64,000 bases of DNA from contig OX439038.1 of assembly GCA_949317995.1 (NCBI GenBank), positions 2,126,001-2,190,000 of the forward strand, in the 5' to 3' direction. The translations under genes and the position numbers were made by a program. Positions 43,001 to 54,158 of this stretch are shown in pieces (position 1 is the stretch's first letter; every line of letters begins with the position of its first letter). The notes under the pieces were generated by a model. It searched no databases and had not been told where the DNA came from. It saw only the letters and a list, made by a program, of their open reading frames with translations. Origin of the DNA: Acholoe squamosa. Taxonomy: Eukaryota > Annelida > Polychaeta > Phyllodocida > Polynoidae.

Positions 43001-46000
43001 ATTGACCAGTAATTATTTTCCTTCTCACCTCACATATCAATGATAAGCCATGAAAAGGCTAAATAGATAAATTCAGCTTGATGACTCATTTTATCACATT
43101 GTATCTATATTGCCAAAGAAATGATATCTATCATATTTGTGAGTTTCTTTCCTAATTAAGACCTTAATGGACACTACCCACTATCATAGTCTGGTGCAGA
43201 AGTCAATCACTAAGTCTGTACCTGAGTCTTCTTGCCTCTTCGTCTGCCTTCATCTGTTTGCGGAGCCTCATCCGTTCCCGTGGTGACATGTTCTTCCACT
43301 TGGCCTCTTCTGACTCTCTCCTTAATTGTTCTACATTAGATTTCTGCTTGCTAAAACAAAAAAAAAAGGATAAACATTAATAAGTGTTTCAAAGTATCAA
43401 AGTATCAGATAAGAGAGGGTCAGGTCCAAAACAGACCAATTTTGATGTAAGAGTGACACTGTCCATCTGCTCCATGTTGATTACCTTCTTAAATCAATCT
43501 AGGATCTGCTCTGGTCATCTGTTATTATTATTTATTACACGATTTCCGTGACTCAGGGTGCTTTTCCTGGATATTCCCATCCTGATACCCGTTGATATTG
43601 CACACCATGATGCATGCATCATGACCTTTGTAAGGTGTGCTGATATCCATGGATATCAGGCACCCAGTGCCTGTTATCCATGGATATCAGGCACACCTTA
43701 CATGTCATATGTCACATGTTAAAACCTACGAGAATTTCATGGCCAGAGGTAGGGTTCGAACCCATACCCTACTGATCCCAAATCCAACTCCCTATGCAGT
43801 GCGCCACAGGGACTGACAAGAAACAGAGTGTGTTTGCCTGTATATATACAATGTACATAGTGAACAGAAAACAGGGGGGTCCCGGGCTAGTTTCCAAGAT
43901 ATATAATCTTGAAGTCTGAGTGACTTTGTCATAGGATTACATAGCGTTGGCACAAATGTTTAGAGCCATAAATATCTGCGGGGACTATCTGTTTTATTCT
44001 ACCTCTAACAAAGCATATGAAATTCATAATCAGCACTGAATCCCATATGCATGTAAGCGTGGTGTGTGGTGGCCACGTCCCCGTACACCATGCTCAAAAG
44101 AGAGCCTTCACAATTTTGTGACAACTTGCCCTACAACATTTAGCTCTAAAAAATTTCTTGGTCGATTTTCGAAATTCAAAAGCCAAAGTGATCACAACTT
44201 GAGACAAAGAACCTTATGATACCTAGATATTTAGATTTTATAATGGTCTAAATGACAACAATATATGGCAATTAACACTCCAGCGGCCAAAAATATATTA
44301 ATCTGACACTAAAACAGATTTTTCTCAGCCCAGGTTGTGAAAAAATGTTTTGCTGTTGTTATTATAGGTAACACCACTTCATGGGCATACCAGTAGCCAT
44401 ATGCCCACTGTAGTTTCAGGTTAGTAATACTTTAGGTTATTTAAGTAACTTACAGTGCCATAACAATCTGCTGACTCTCCCTGTTGATGCTGTCCTTCTG
44501 TTCCTTAGCCAGATGTTTGTCCATCATGGTATTTTTTAGAAGCTGCAAAATTATTTGAGATAATAATACTCTAATTCTTCTATATGGATCAGCAAAATTA
44601 TAACATAATATGTAGAGTTCAGATTGACTTTATCATATGTCATATGAAATGTGTTAATGAGTTTAACTCATTTCCAACAGTGTAAATCATACTCACTTCC
44701 ATTTGTTTTTCTATGAAGGGTAGTTTGAGCACCTCTGAAGCGGATGGTCGTTTGGAAGGATCTTTTTCAAGAATTCTTTAAGAAAAACAATGGAGAATAT
44801 GCTTAGTCAGAGAGGGTACAATGTGATTATACAATGGAAATTTAGTTAAGACATATTTTCTACAAAGGAAATACCTCTACAGGATAAGAAGGAAGAAGAC
44901 AAAGGTGCACTGAAATTGTGCACCACTGAGGGTTATCACACGAGGCAAAGAATATAGAGAGACTGGAAGCGTAGCTCAGAGGCCTGTGCACTACTGGTCT
45001 GTCTTATCTTCATTATCTGGGTCAACCTCTCCCCAAACTGCTACCTGACTTCCGGTTTTGAGATAACTGGTAGAATCCCCATAGGGAAGATTGTGAGGGT
45101 AAATAAAATGGCTTCTTTTCTGTATAAATTCTTTAACAACGAAATGCAAAATTTCAGTGAGTGTTCTAAAGGTATATAGGTGCACTGTGTTTGAATATTG
45201 AGGCATTTGACCCAGTAGATTCAGAGAATTTTTTGTTCTATGGACGTTCTATGTGACCAGGCATGGATATATGCAGTACAATGGATACACATTCCTCCAA
45301 TGACCTACCTTACTGTTTAATTCAAGAAATCCATGTAAGCCTTTGCATTGATGTATAGGCCTATAAAATTGGTTTCTGCAAATACAGTAGGCTATTCGAT
45401 GTGAATAAAATTGCCATTGGCACTGGTAATTAGTCTCCATGTGCTTAGTATTAGTATTGGCGAAATCCTCCTTTATTTTGATAATCCATGCAAAATATTT
45501 AATAGTAGTACATTGTATTCATTGGACTAGACTCTAATCCCTCTCTCCAGCTCAATGCATGTACAAAAACTGATTCCCAAGTGGTGCCAGTACATGGATA
45601 CATGTAGTTGTGGCCCAGTCTCTAGGCATCAGCCTCCACACCTGTGGGTGTGAACACTCCACACCTTGAGGTGTGATGAGTGATGCCCCAGGTTAATTGC
45701 CACCTTTGATGTCGACATCTAAGCCACACCTCTAAAGTACCTAATGTTTGTTGAAAGGGGGGGGGGGGTATTTTGGTGAAAAAAATTCCTAGGGATGTCA
45801 TCAATATTCTCAATATCTAAATATCAGTAACAATAAAATGTTGAATATCGTATAGACATTGCCAATATATCAATATAATTATAAATACCCATTTCTTTCA
45901 TTTTTCACAAAATGCTTAGTGCGAAAATGGACAGAAGTGACAAATCTGGGTATAGTTAGTATTAATTTAAAGCTTGGGATATAAGCACAGGACAAGAGGA

Positions 46001-49000
46001 CCCCCCACCCCCCTTAGACAGAGGACTGGTGGGAAGATCTCATTTTGCACCTTATAATTGTAGTTAGCAAAGACAATCTATCTTAGGCTTCTATTCTTTT
46101 CTACAGGTTCTATAACCAAGCCTGTGACTTGACCCATACATCATAGCCCCCTCTGACTCCTAGATTTATATACTAACTTATTTATGGTAAGATTTATGGC
46201 ACTTATCATACCTGCAAAATACAAGCCGTCTACAGATTAGAATGAAAACTAACCCCCCTCATTTTTTTAGCTCACATGGTAAATGGGGATAGAATGAGAT
46301 ATCATTGTATCTGGACGGATATGCCCAGAGAGAACCTGAGAAAATTGAGGAGTTGCAGGTATGACTTAAGCCATTTTTTAATGTGTTAAGATATCACAAT
46401 AAATCGTGATATCGAGACCAAAAATCGCAATAATTGCCATAGGAAAAAAGTGGATGTCAAGAAACAGGACAAAGAAACTCTTGGTTTGGGCTATGCATGA
46501 TGGGTTGGGGAGAGGGGAGTCCGGGGGGGGGGGGAGGAGACTTGACTTGCTACAAATCTAAAAACCTTTGGTCCAATATTTCCTGAGAAAACTGACATTT
46601 TCATTACCATTTATATCAGCCTGGGGGATTGCACTGCCAATCACAAAACCGGAAGTGGAGTAGCAGTTTGGAGCTGGGTTGACCTAGATAATGAACATAT
46701 TGACCTAGAAACGGTAGCACGCACTACAGATACTTCTATTCTCTCTGCACGAGGTAAAGCCAAGTGTGATAAACCTATTGTTTTTTTTTCTTCTTTTTTT
46801 TCTCTTAATTTTTCTGGGTGAGAGTAATGGATTTTCGAGAAATCAAACAGTAAAATAAGCCCTCGGCTTATATTAGTAACAGGACTACTGTTGTCCACCC
46901 GGAAAATCTTTTGTGGAGGGGCTGCCCCCCCCCCTAGAAATTAGTTTTTAATTATTTTATAAGATTCTCAATCTTATAAATATAATTTGAATTGATAATC
47001 TTTTATTAATTCTTCAATAGTACTTTTACACTGCACCAGGGTGGTATAACTGTACATATTTCCAGACCCCCTGGGGCCTGGGGCCACCAAAAGGCAATTT
47101 ACATTAATTATTCAGCACAAACAGATGCCTGATGGTTCCCCAAAGGAAGAAACTGCTCATTTGTGACTTTGAACCAGTTTCCAAGTCACAACCCATGGTA
47201 ACCAGTTACTATGGATGCTGTAACTACCTCCCCTTGGAGATAAATACACAACTGCCAGTTGCCTAGCAACAGTATTCCTGATGACAACACGTCCCCAGGG
47301 CAAAACTGTCATTCAGAGTGGTTGCATCGTGCCAGTCAGTCGCACCCACCCTAGCTTCGTCTTGAAGAAGAGTGATAAACCTTTGTGGTGGCAAATTTGA
47401 GTGCTCCGTTGTGTCTATCTCAAGTAAATTTAGTCATTTATTTGGCATTAGAAATGAAGTCACCATCAGCTAAGTGAGCATTTGGGATTCTGTAATTGGC
47501 ATAGGGCTATCACACAGGGGTTTGTGATACGGGACTACTTGGTTAAACCTATGGGGCCATCATACTCAACATGATATAGATTACGATATAGATATGTAAC
47601 ACTTAGGCTCACGCTTGGAAGACGCCGTGCAGTTCCTCACTGTAACCCTCAGGCCAGTCGGGTAAGTTTCCTTCTACAATTTTGTACATGACACCCATCA
47701 GGCTCTGCCCCTCAAAGGCATGCTTCAACGTTACCATCTCATACAGCATACATCCAATGGACCTGGAATTAGACAACCATGTCTCAGGAGGTTAATGTAT
47801 TACTTTAAATCTTTTTTTCATATTCTATGTAAATAATAGATTATACCCCTACTATTGGTGCAGGTATTACCTGGTATACTGGCTTTGGTCAATATCCTAG
47901 TCTCTACATCTCAACATAAAATTTATATTGTTTAAAAATGACATTGTTGGCTTTCAATACTAATTCTGGTACTATAGATATTTTAAATCAAGGTAGGAGA
48001 ACACCTTTTATTTGTACCTGTATTGCCAAAAAAAAAGGTACATAATTTATAACATAAATATTGGCAGTATTATAACTGTACCTACCAGACATCAGACTTT
48101 GAGTTATACCCCTCATGTTTCAGTACTTCAGGGCTCATGTAGTATGGCGTGCCTGTGAAGGTGGTCGCCATGTCAGTCGTACCCATCAAGATACGCGAAA
48201 TACCAAAGTCACCAATCTTTATCATGTTATTCCGCAAAAAGATGTTTCTGAAAAGGTAAGACCAATGAGGTTTAGGTGAATGTTTTTGATGCAGTATTGG
48301 TCCATTTTTAACACCACATCACTTACAGATTTTAACACCTGCGTAACCCTGGCCCTTGTTTGAGATATGTTTTTTAGTGTGTTTTTTTTATTTATTTCAT
48401 AACTGGTTACATTGTAAGATAACTGTTCAACCCATGTATTGAAGCCTCTCCTACCCCAAGCCCTTAATTTCACTTATTTGAGATCCTGGCACTTAAACAG
48501 TACTTTGTTTTATATGGTGTAACTTTGTTTAAATGGATATCTTTTGATTTTTCAAACCTCTTTTGAGGGATTCATAAATTTTTACCTTGTTTTGAGGTCC
48601 CTGTGCAACACGCGTCTGAAAGTAAAGGGCATAGTTCATCTATATTTTAGGAACTTACATAAGTAGAATATGCTTATTATAATGTAGTACAGCATACAAA
48701 ATATTTTCCACTCTTCTTTCTTGTCTACTATGGCTGAAATGTTTGTTGACAACCTAATATTTCACTATAACTTTTATCAATTATTGTTTAAAAGTTTATT
48801 GACAGCCTAATCAACAATAGCAGAAAGTAGATTAGTTTTCTTCATGAATTGCCCCTACCTGCTGTGCATGTACTGTACAGCGAGTAGCAGCTGTATGAGC
48901 CACTCGATGACGATGGCCTCCGGGAGGCGCTTCTTGGTCTTTTTACACTGCTGTATACGCATATCCAGGTCTCCACCCTTAAATCATAACCAGTGTTTTA

Positions 49001-52000
49001 ATATAATATTGATAATGAAAGTGATCTAATATATACATAAACCTTCTTCTGTGCTGATAGGTACAACATATATAGTGTCTCATCTGGATTTTAAACTGTA
49101 GAACAATATAAAAGTGACCAATATTTGACCTGACCTTGTTGGACCAGCCTGACATTGGGTGTGCCTTATATATGAGTTAATTGGTGAATATTATGGAATA
49201 ATAACTAACAGTATAACAACAAGACAATTTCTGTCATGAAAATATGATGGGATTCTACCCAGAAATATCAAGCAAGTTAGATATTATTGGATATGAATAC
49301 TTAGGGCCTAAAAATTTTAAAAAGAGTTACTAATATATCATTTTCATTTAGAGAACTATGCATGAGAGCCGCTTTAATCTAAAGAGTTCCCGGTTGTATA
49401 AAAACACCCCGGGTCTTACCTCACAGAACTCTCACAATACAGACCCCCCCCCACCATAAACACCCCCAGATCTTACCTTACAGAACTCTTTCACAATACA
49501 GACCCCCCCACCATAAACACCCCCAGGTCTTACCTTACAGAACTCTTTCACAATACAGACCCCCCACCATAAACACCCCCAGGTCTTACCTCACAGAACT
49601 CTTTCACAATACAGACCCCCCACCATAAACACCCCCCGGTCTTACCTCACAGAACTCTTTCACAATACAGACCCCCCCCCCACCATAAACACCCCCAGAT
49701 CTTACCTCACAGAACTCTGTCACAATACAGACCCCCCACCATAAACACCCCCAGATCTTACCTCACAGAACTCTTTCACAATACAGACCCCCCACCATAA
49801 ACACTCCCAGATCTCACCTCACAGAACTCTTTCACAATACAGACCCCCCACCATAAACACCCCCAGATCTTACCTCACAGAACTCTTTCACAATACAGAC
49901 CCCCCACCATAAACACTCCCAGATCTTACCTCACAGAACTCTTTCACAATACAGACCCCCCCCTCCATAAACACCCCCAGATCTTACCTCACAGAACTCT
50001 TTCACAATACAGACCTCCCCCCTCCATAAACACCCCCAGATCTTACCTCACAGAACTCTTTCACAATACAGACCCCCCCCCTCCATAAACACCCCCAGGT
50101 CTTACCTCACAGAACTCTTTCACAATACAGACCCCCCACCATAAACACCCCCAGATCTCACCTCACAGAACTCTTTCACAATACAGACCCCCCCACCATA
50201 AACACCCCCAGATCTTACGTCACAGAACTCTTTCACAATACAGACCCGCCACCATAAACACCCCCTGATCTTACCTCACAGAACTCTGTCACAATACAGA
50301 CCCCCCACCATAAACACCCCCAGATCTTACCTCACAGAACTCTTTCACAATACAGACCCCCCACCATAAACACTCCCAGATCTCACCTCACAGAACTCTT
50401 TCACAATACAGACCCCCCACCATAAACACCCCCAGATCTTACCTCACAGAACTCTTTCACAATACAGACCCCCCACCATAAACACTCCCAGATCTCACCT
50501 CACAGAACTCTTTCACAATACAGACCCCCCACCATAAACACCCCCAGATCTTACCTCACAGAACTCTTTCACAATACAGACCCCCCACCATAAACACCCC
50601 CAGATCTTACCTCACAGAACTCTTTCACAATACAGACCCCCCCACCATAAACACCCCCAGATCTCACCTCACAGAACTCTTTCAGAATACAGACCCCCCA
50701 CCATAAACACCCCCAGATCTTACCTCACAGAACTCTTTCACAATACAGACCCCCCACCATAAACACCCCCCGGTCTTACCTCACAGAACTCTTTCACAAT
50801 ACAGACCCCCCACCATAAACACCCCCAGATCTTACCTCACAGAACTCTTTCACAATACAGACCCCCCCACCATAAACACCCCAGGTCTTACCTTACAGAA
50901 CTCTTTCACAATACAGACCCCCGTCACCATAAACACCCCCAGATCTTACCTCACAGAACTCTTTCACAATACAGACCCCCCACCATAAACACCCCCAGAT
51001 CTTACCTCACAGAACTCTTTCACAATACAGACCCCCCCACCATAAACACTCCCAGATCCTACCTCACAGAACTCTTTCACAATACAGACCCCCCCACCAT
51101 AAACACCCCCAGATCCTACCTCACAGAACTCTTTCACAATACAGACCCCCCCACCATAAACACCCCCAGATCTTACCTCACAGAACTCTTTCACAATACA
51201 GACCCCTCCACCATAAACACCCCCAGATCTTACCTCACAGAACTCTTTCACAATACAGACCCCCCACCATAAACACTCCCAGATCTTACCTCACAGAACT
51301 CTTTCACAATATATACCCCCCACCATAAACACCCCCAGATCTTACCTCAAAGAACTCTTTCACAATACAGACCCCCCCCACCATAAACACTCCCAGATCC
51401 TACCTCACAGAACTCTTTCACAATACAGACCCCCCACCTTAAACACCCCCAGATCTTACCTCAAAGAACTCTTTCACAATACAGACCCCCCACCATAAAC
51501 ACCCCCAGATCTTACCTCACAGAACTCTTTCACAATACAGACCCCCCACCATAAACACCCCCAGGTCTTATCTCACAGAACTCTTTCACAATACAGACCC
51601 CCCCACCATAAACACCCCCAGATCTTACCTCACAGAACTCTTTCACAATACAGACCCCCCACCATAAACACCCCCCGGTCTTACCTCACAGAACTCTTTC
51701 ACAATACAGACCCCCCACCATAAATACCCCCAGATCTTACCTCACAGAACTCTGTCACAATACAGACCCCCCACCATAAACACCCCCAGATCTTACCTCA
51801 CAGAACTCTTTCACAATACAGACCCCCCACCATAAACACCCCCAGATCTTACCTCACAGAACTCTTTCACAATACAGACCCCCCACCATAAACACTCCCA
51901 GATCTTACCTCACAGAACTCTTTCACAATATATACCCCCCCACCATAAACACCCCCAGATCTTACCTCAAAGAACTCTTTCACAATACAGACCCCCCACC

Positions 52001-54158
52001 ATAAACACTCCCAGATCTTACCTCACAGAACTCTTTCACAATACAGACCCCCCCTCCATAAACACTCCCAGATCCTACCTCACAGAACTCTTTCACAATA
52101 CAGACCCCCCCCACCATAAACACTCCCAGATCTTACCTCACAGAACTCTGTCACAATACAGACCCCCCCACCATAAACACTCCCAGATCCTACCTCACAG
52201 AACTCTTTCACAATACAGACCACGCCCCCTCCATAAACACCTCCAGATCTTACCTCACAGAACTCTTTCACAATACAGACCCCCTCACCATAAACACCTC
52301 CAGATCTTACCTCACAGAACTCTTTCACAATACAGACCCCCCCCTCCATAAACACCCCTAGGTCTTACCTCACAGAACTCTTTCACAATACAGACCCCCC
52401 CACCATAAACACTCCCAGATCTTACCTCACAGAACTCTTTCACAATACAGACCCGCCCCCTCCATAAACACCCCCAGATCTTACCTCACAGAACTCTGTT
52501 ACAATACAGACCCCCCCCCACCATAAACATCCCCACCGTAATCTCTCGCGTAGAAGGCGAAGCCCGCGTAGAAGGCGCACCCCCAACTCAGGGAAGGCAG
52601 ATCCGCGTAGAAGGTGCATCTGCTGCTCCTGAGTCTAATATTTGAAAAACCCGCGTATAAGGCGCCCCCCCCCCACCAACTCACAGGGGGGCTGTTTCGC
52701 GTAGAAGGCGCCCCCTCCCCAACCCCCCCGCCCTCACCCTCACTATTGTACACCTCCCGGTATGCCGCGCTGCTGGCGCTATGAGCTCAAGCTGTCATCG
52801 GCACACGGTCGGTGTAATGCCCGCCGAGCGCCTGTACACCGACCGGGCTGCCGCGCTGCTGGGTCTATGAGTTCAAGCTGTCATCAGCGCATGGTGGGCC
52901 TTATTCCCGGCGAGCGTGTCGACACCTCCCGGTCTGCCGCGGTGCAGGCTCTATGAGTTCAAGCTGTCATCGGCACACGGTCGGCTTGAACCCGCCGAGC
53001 ATGTTGACACCTCCCGGTCTGCCGCAGTGCTAGCTCTATGAGTTCAAGCTGTCATCGGCGCATGGTGGGCGTACACCGACCGGCAATAAAAACGGACTTT
53101 TCAGTCCATTAGTGAGGGTATTGTTGCAATAAAAACTGAATCTTTAATTTTGGCCTATTTTTGGGGTGTTTTCCCAATTGAGATGTTGGAAAAACCCACG
53201 TATAAGGCGCACCCCCAACTCAAGGCAATTACCCTCCCGCGTATAAGACCCAGCAGCATTTTGTTTGGCGTAGAAGACGCGCCTTCTACGCGGGAGATTA
53301 TGGTAGGTCTTACCTCACAGAACTGTCACAGTACAGACCCCCCTCCATAAACACCCCCAGATCTCACCTCACAGAACTCTGTCACATTATATACCCCCCT
53401 CTATAAACACCCCCAGATCTTACCTCACAGAACTCTGTCACAATACAGAAAAACTCCCCCTCCATGAAGCTGTCGTGGAACTTGACGATACCTGGGTGGT
53501 CAAGGTTACGCAGTAGGTTAGCCTCATGCATAGCATCCACCGTCTCATCTGGCTGCAGTTCCCCCACCGAGATCTCCTTCAGCACTTTCCTACAGGTAAA
53601 GTTTGAACACAAGTTAATTATCTAAATCTAGACGATAAATCACATGCGATACAGACTTATAGACGAAAGAAGGCCAAAACCTGCAACATACAGGGCTTCT
53701 AGCAAGGTCTATTATGTGTCTTGTTACTGAAGTAGTTAAATATCTCAATACACTTGTCAAATACATATGTGTCAGAACAATTTACTTCCACATAGGATTG
53801 TCTTCTTGAAAACAGAATTTACATATTCACATGGCTTTGATTTTTTTTTTTTCAAACTCTTAGTGGCTTCTGTATTCTCCGGAAGTCAGAATGTGACTTT
53901 TATGCTTGGTGCTGCCTATACATGAAGTATTAGAGCAGTAATGACAATAATATACAAAAACCAATTACAACCTCTGTAATGATTAACTTACTGGGTTTCT
54001 TTGGGATCTTTGCATTTTAAGTCTGTCACAAGCCATGCTGTCCCAAAGTTGCCACTCCCAAGTCTTTTCTCCACCTGATACCGGTTAGCCAAGATTCGCT
54101 TACTGGAATCTTTCACCGGCTTGTCACGAGAACGAGGGATCTTTTTTGGTAGAGGCAT
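37294..54158 (-). CDS. NEK11-like serine/threonine protein kinase, complete coding region over 15 coding exons
   Basis: Exons joined in order from 54158 down to the stop at 37294-37296 give 2013 nt, 670 residues (human NEK11 is about 645), with consistent phases. The kinase domain has the glycine loop GSGNFG (34-39), catalytic Lys60 (VLKEI), Glu78, HRDLK with Asp157, DFG with Asp174 and GTPYYMSPE (193-201). Motifs typical of NEK11 follow, such as [21 protein letters not shown], an acidic Glu/Asp-rich region, [20 protein letters not shown] and a C-terminal [19 protein letters not shown] block. NEK11 acts in DNA-damage and cell-cycle checkpoint signalling in vertebrates; the role here is inferred. 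Odd points: a 30 nt exon holds the HRD motif, and a long minisatellite copies a splice junction. A non-coding first exon probably precedes it (about 56942-57100). ATTAAA on the minus strand at 36819-36824 could be a poly(A) signal. Confidence 0.93.
37667..37961. mobile_element. CCRTAATCTCCC-family TIR element (295 bp), in a NEK11-like intron
   Basis: Ends ACCATAATCTCCCGCGTATA and the inverse of ACCGTAATCTCCCGCGTATA with TA on both sides. GCGTATAAGGCGCA iterations lie near the ends. The interior is the same sequence as 54898-55190 in opposite orientation. Confidence 0.85.
38055..38139 (-). CDS. NEK11-like coding exon 14
   Basis: Acceptor CCTACAG|TAAAGG. Encodes [15 protein letters not shown] then [11 protein letters not shown]. 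The donor (CGAGC|GTATCC) is weak but is the only one that joins in frame to the last exon. If unspliced, the frame stops nine codons later. Confidence 0.75.
38606..38818 (-). CDS. NEK11-like coding exon 13
   Basis: Acceptor TTTTAG|GTATCC, donor ACAA|GTAAGT. Encodes [20 protein letters not shown] and the acidic [14 protein letters not shown] segment. Confidence 0.9.
39477..39716 (-). CDS. NEK11-like coding exon 12
   Basis: Acceptor CTCTGCAG|TCCGCC, donor GATG|GTAAAT. Encodes [20 protein letters not shown], then [20 protein letters not shown] and [20 protein letters not shown]. Confidence 0.88.
39833..40029. repeat. (TA)n microsatellite with TATG interruptions
   Basis: About 200 bases of TATATA with scattered G and C, within a NEK11-like intron. 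Confidence 0.95.
41131..41188 (-). CDS. NEK11-like coding exon 11
   Basis: Acceptor GGTTACAG|CTTGAC, donor CCCA|GTAAGT. Encodes [19 protein letters not shown]. Confidence 0.85.
41341..41846. mobile_element. 506 bp TIR element with GAAAGGCAGGGTT iterations
   Basis: Ends TGGCAAGCCGTTTAGGAAAA and inverse (TTTTCCTAAATGGCTTGCCA), flanked by TA. The inside repeats CGAAAGGCAGGGTT-like and inverted AACCTTTCGACC-like motifs. It lies in a NEK11-like intron between coding exons 10 and 11. No transposase. Confidence 0.8.
41939..42020 (-). CDS. NEK11-like coding exon 10
   Basis: Acceptor ATATTCAG|TGCTGC, donor AGCG|GTAAGG. Encodes [20 protein letters not shown] and VNNPYESA. Confidence 0.88.
42205..42477 (-). 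CDS. Unrecognised 90-residue reading frame in a NEK11-like intron (tentative)
   Basis: Starts [20 protein letters not shown] and ends at 42205. The start region is GC-richer than the surrounding intron and contains CAAAATGGCGGAC, like a YY1 site often found at promoters. On the plus strand GGCGAG|GTAAGC at about 42278 looks like a donor of an exon in the other direction. No domain recognised; it may be chance or a nested promoter or gene. Confidence 0.2.
43222..43350 (-). CDS. NEK11-like coding exon 9
   Basis: Acceptor GTTTTAG|CAAGCAG, donor CTCAG|GTACAG. Encodes [20 protein letters not shown] and [20 protein letters not shown], a block diagnostic of NEK11. Confidence 0.92.
43530..43830 (-). 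mobile_element. tRNA-derived SINE
   Basis: On the minus strand a tRNA-like head has an A-box (TGGCGCACTGC, 43797-43807) and a B-box (GGTTCGAACCC, about 43752-43762). A body with ATCCATGGATATCAGGCAC inverted motifs and a tail AATCGTGTAATAAATAATAA follow. The tail motif is shared with the element at 63862-64000. Confidence 0.7.
44454..44542 (-). CDS. NEK11-like coding exon 8
   Basis: Acceptor TTTTGCAG|CTTCTA, donor CACT|GTAAGT. Encodes [20 protein letters not shown] and [10 protein letters not shown]. Confidence 0.88.
44697..44775 (-). CDS. NEK11-like coding exon 7
   Basis: Acceptor TTCTTAAAG|AATTCT, donor GGAA|GTGAGT. Encodes [20 protein letters not shown] then IEKQME, the last part of the kinase C-lobe. 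Confidence 0.92.
44776..47612. other. NEK11-like intron 6, no nested gene seen
   Basis: 2.8 kb of A/T-rich intron. Contains a G-tract at 45757, a poly-pyrimidine run near 46785 and a CACCACTGAGGGTTATCA motif at about 44922 that also occurs near 11100. No exon is evident. Confidence 0.5.
47613..47762 (-). CDS. NEK11-like coding exon 6
   Basis: Acceptor AATTCCAG|GTCCAT, donor CAAGC|GTGAGC. Encodes [20 protein letters not shown] and the following C-lobe. Confidence 0.93.
48086..48247 (-). CDS. NEK11-like coding exon 5, DFG and activation loop
   Basis: Acceptor CTTTTCAG|AAACAT, donor GTCTG|GTAGGT. Encodes [20 protein letters not shown] and the [16 protein letters not shown] activation-loop end. 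Confidence 0.95.
48586..48615 (-). CDS. NEK11-like coding exon 4, 30 nt microexon with the HRD motif
   Basis: Acceptor CTTTCAG|ACGCGT, donor ACAAG|GTAAAA. Encodes RVLHRDLKT, the catalytic loop. Both splice phases fit its neighbours (phase 2 in, phase 2 out). Confidence 0.9.
48859..48977 (-). CDS. NEK11-like coding exon 3
   Basis: Acceptor GATTTAAG|GGTGGA, donor AGCAG|GTAGGG. Encodes [20 protein letters not shown] and [19 protein letters not shown]. Confidence 0.93.
49395..52534 (-). repeat. Splice-donor minisatellite: ~55 copies of the exon 2/intron 2 junction of the NEK11-like gene
   Basis: Units of 56-59 bp (length varies in C-tracts). On the gene strand each contains TCTGTATTGTGAAAGAGTTC, TGTGAG and GTAAGATCTGGGGG, that is the last ~26 nt of the exon at 53424-53589, its 5' splice site, and about 30 nt of intron (GTGTTTATGGTGGGG). 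Most copies read AAAGAG where the exon reads ACAGAG; a few keep the exon base. Spacing example: AGATCT at 49753 and 49809. The array lies entirely within the intron downstream of the true exon. Confidence 0.95.
52535..53304. mobile_element. CCRTAATCTCCC-family TIR element (770 bp) inserted in the minisatellite
   Basis: Left end ACCGTAATCTCTCGCGTAGA, right end inverse of ACCATAATCTCCCGCGTAGA. GCGTAGAAGGCGC iterations lie at the ends and four ~85 bp internal repeats (CAAGCTGTCATCGGC...) lie inside, as in 30753-31278. Minisatellite units continue on both sides, so it inserted after array growth began. Confidence 0.85.
53305..53423 (-). repeat. Exon-proximal units of the splice-donor minisatellite
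   Basis: Two diverged units (with GTCACAGTACAGAC and GTCACATTATATAC) lead directly into the true donor at 53423. They keep the exon-like TGACAGAGTT form and look like the oldest copies. Confidence 0.85.
53424..53589 (-). CDS. NEK11-like coding exon 2
   Basis: Acceptor CCTGTAG|GAAAGT, donor TGTGAG|GTAAGATCTGG. Encodes [39 protein letters not shown] and [11 protein letters not shown]. Carries the catalytic lysine and the helix-C glutamate. Confidence 0.95.
53992..54158 (-). CDS. NEK11-like coding exon 1 with start codon
   Basis: ATG at 54156-54158 begins [17 protein letters not shown] and runs to the glycine loop [11 protein letters not shown]. Donor CCCA|GTAAGT. The exon probably begins at 54212 (acceptor CAATTTCAG|AAAG), giving a 5' UTR part. 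Confidence 0.92.

Noticed and set aside
50964-52355. Minus-strand frames with [15 protein letters not shown] repeats as a repeat protein
   Set aside because: They read through copies of a splice junction in an intron; the repeats matter as DNA or RNA, not as an independent gene.
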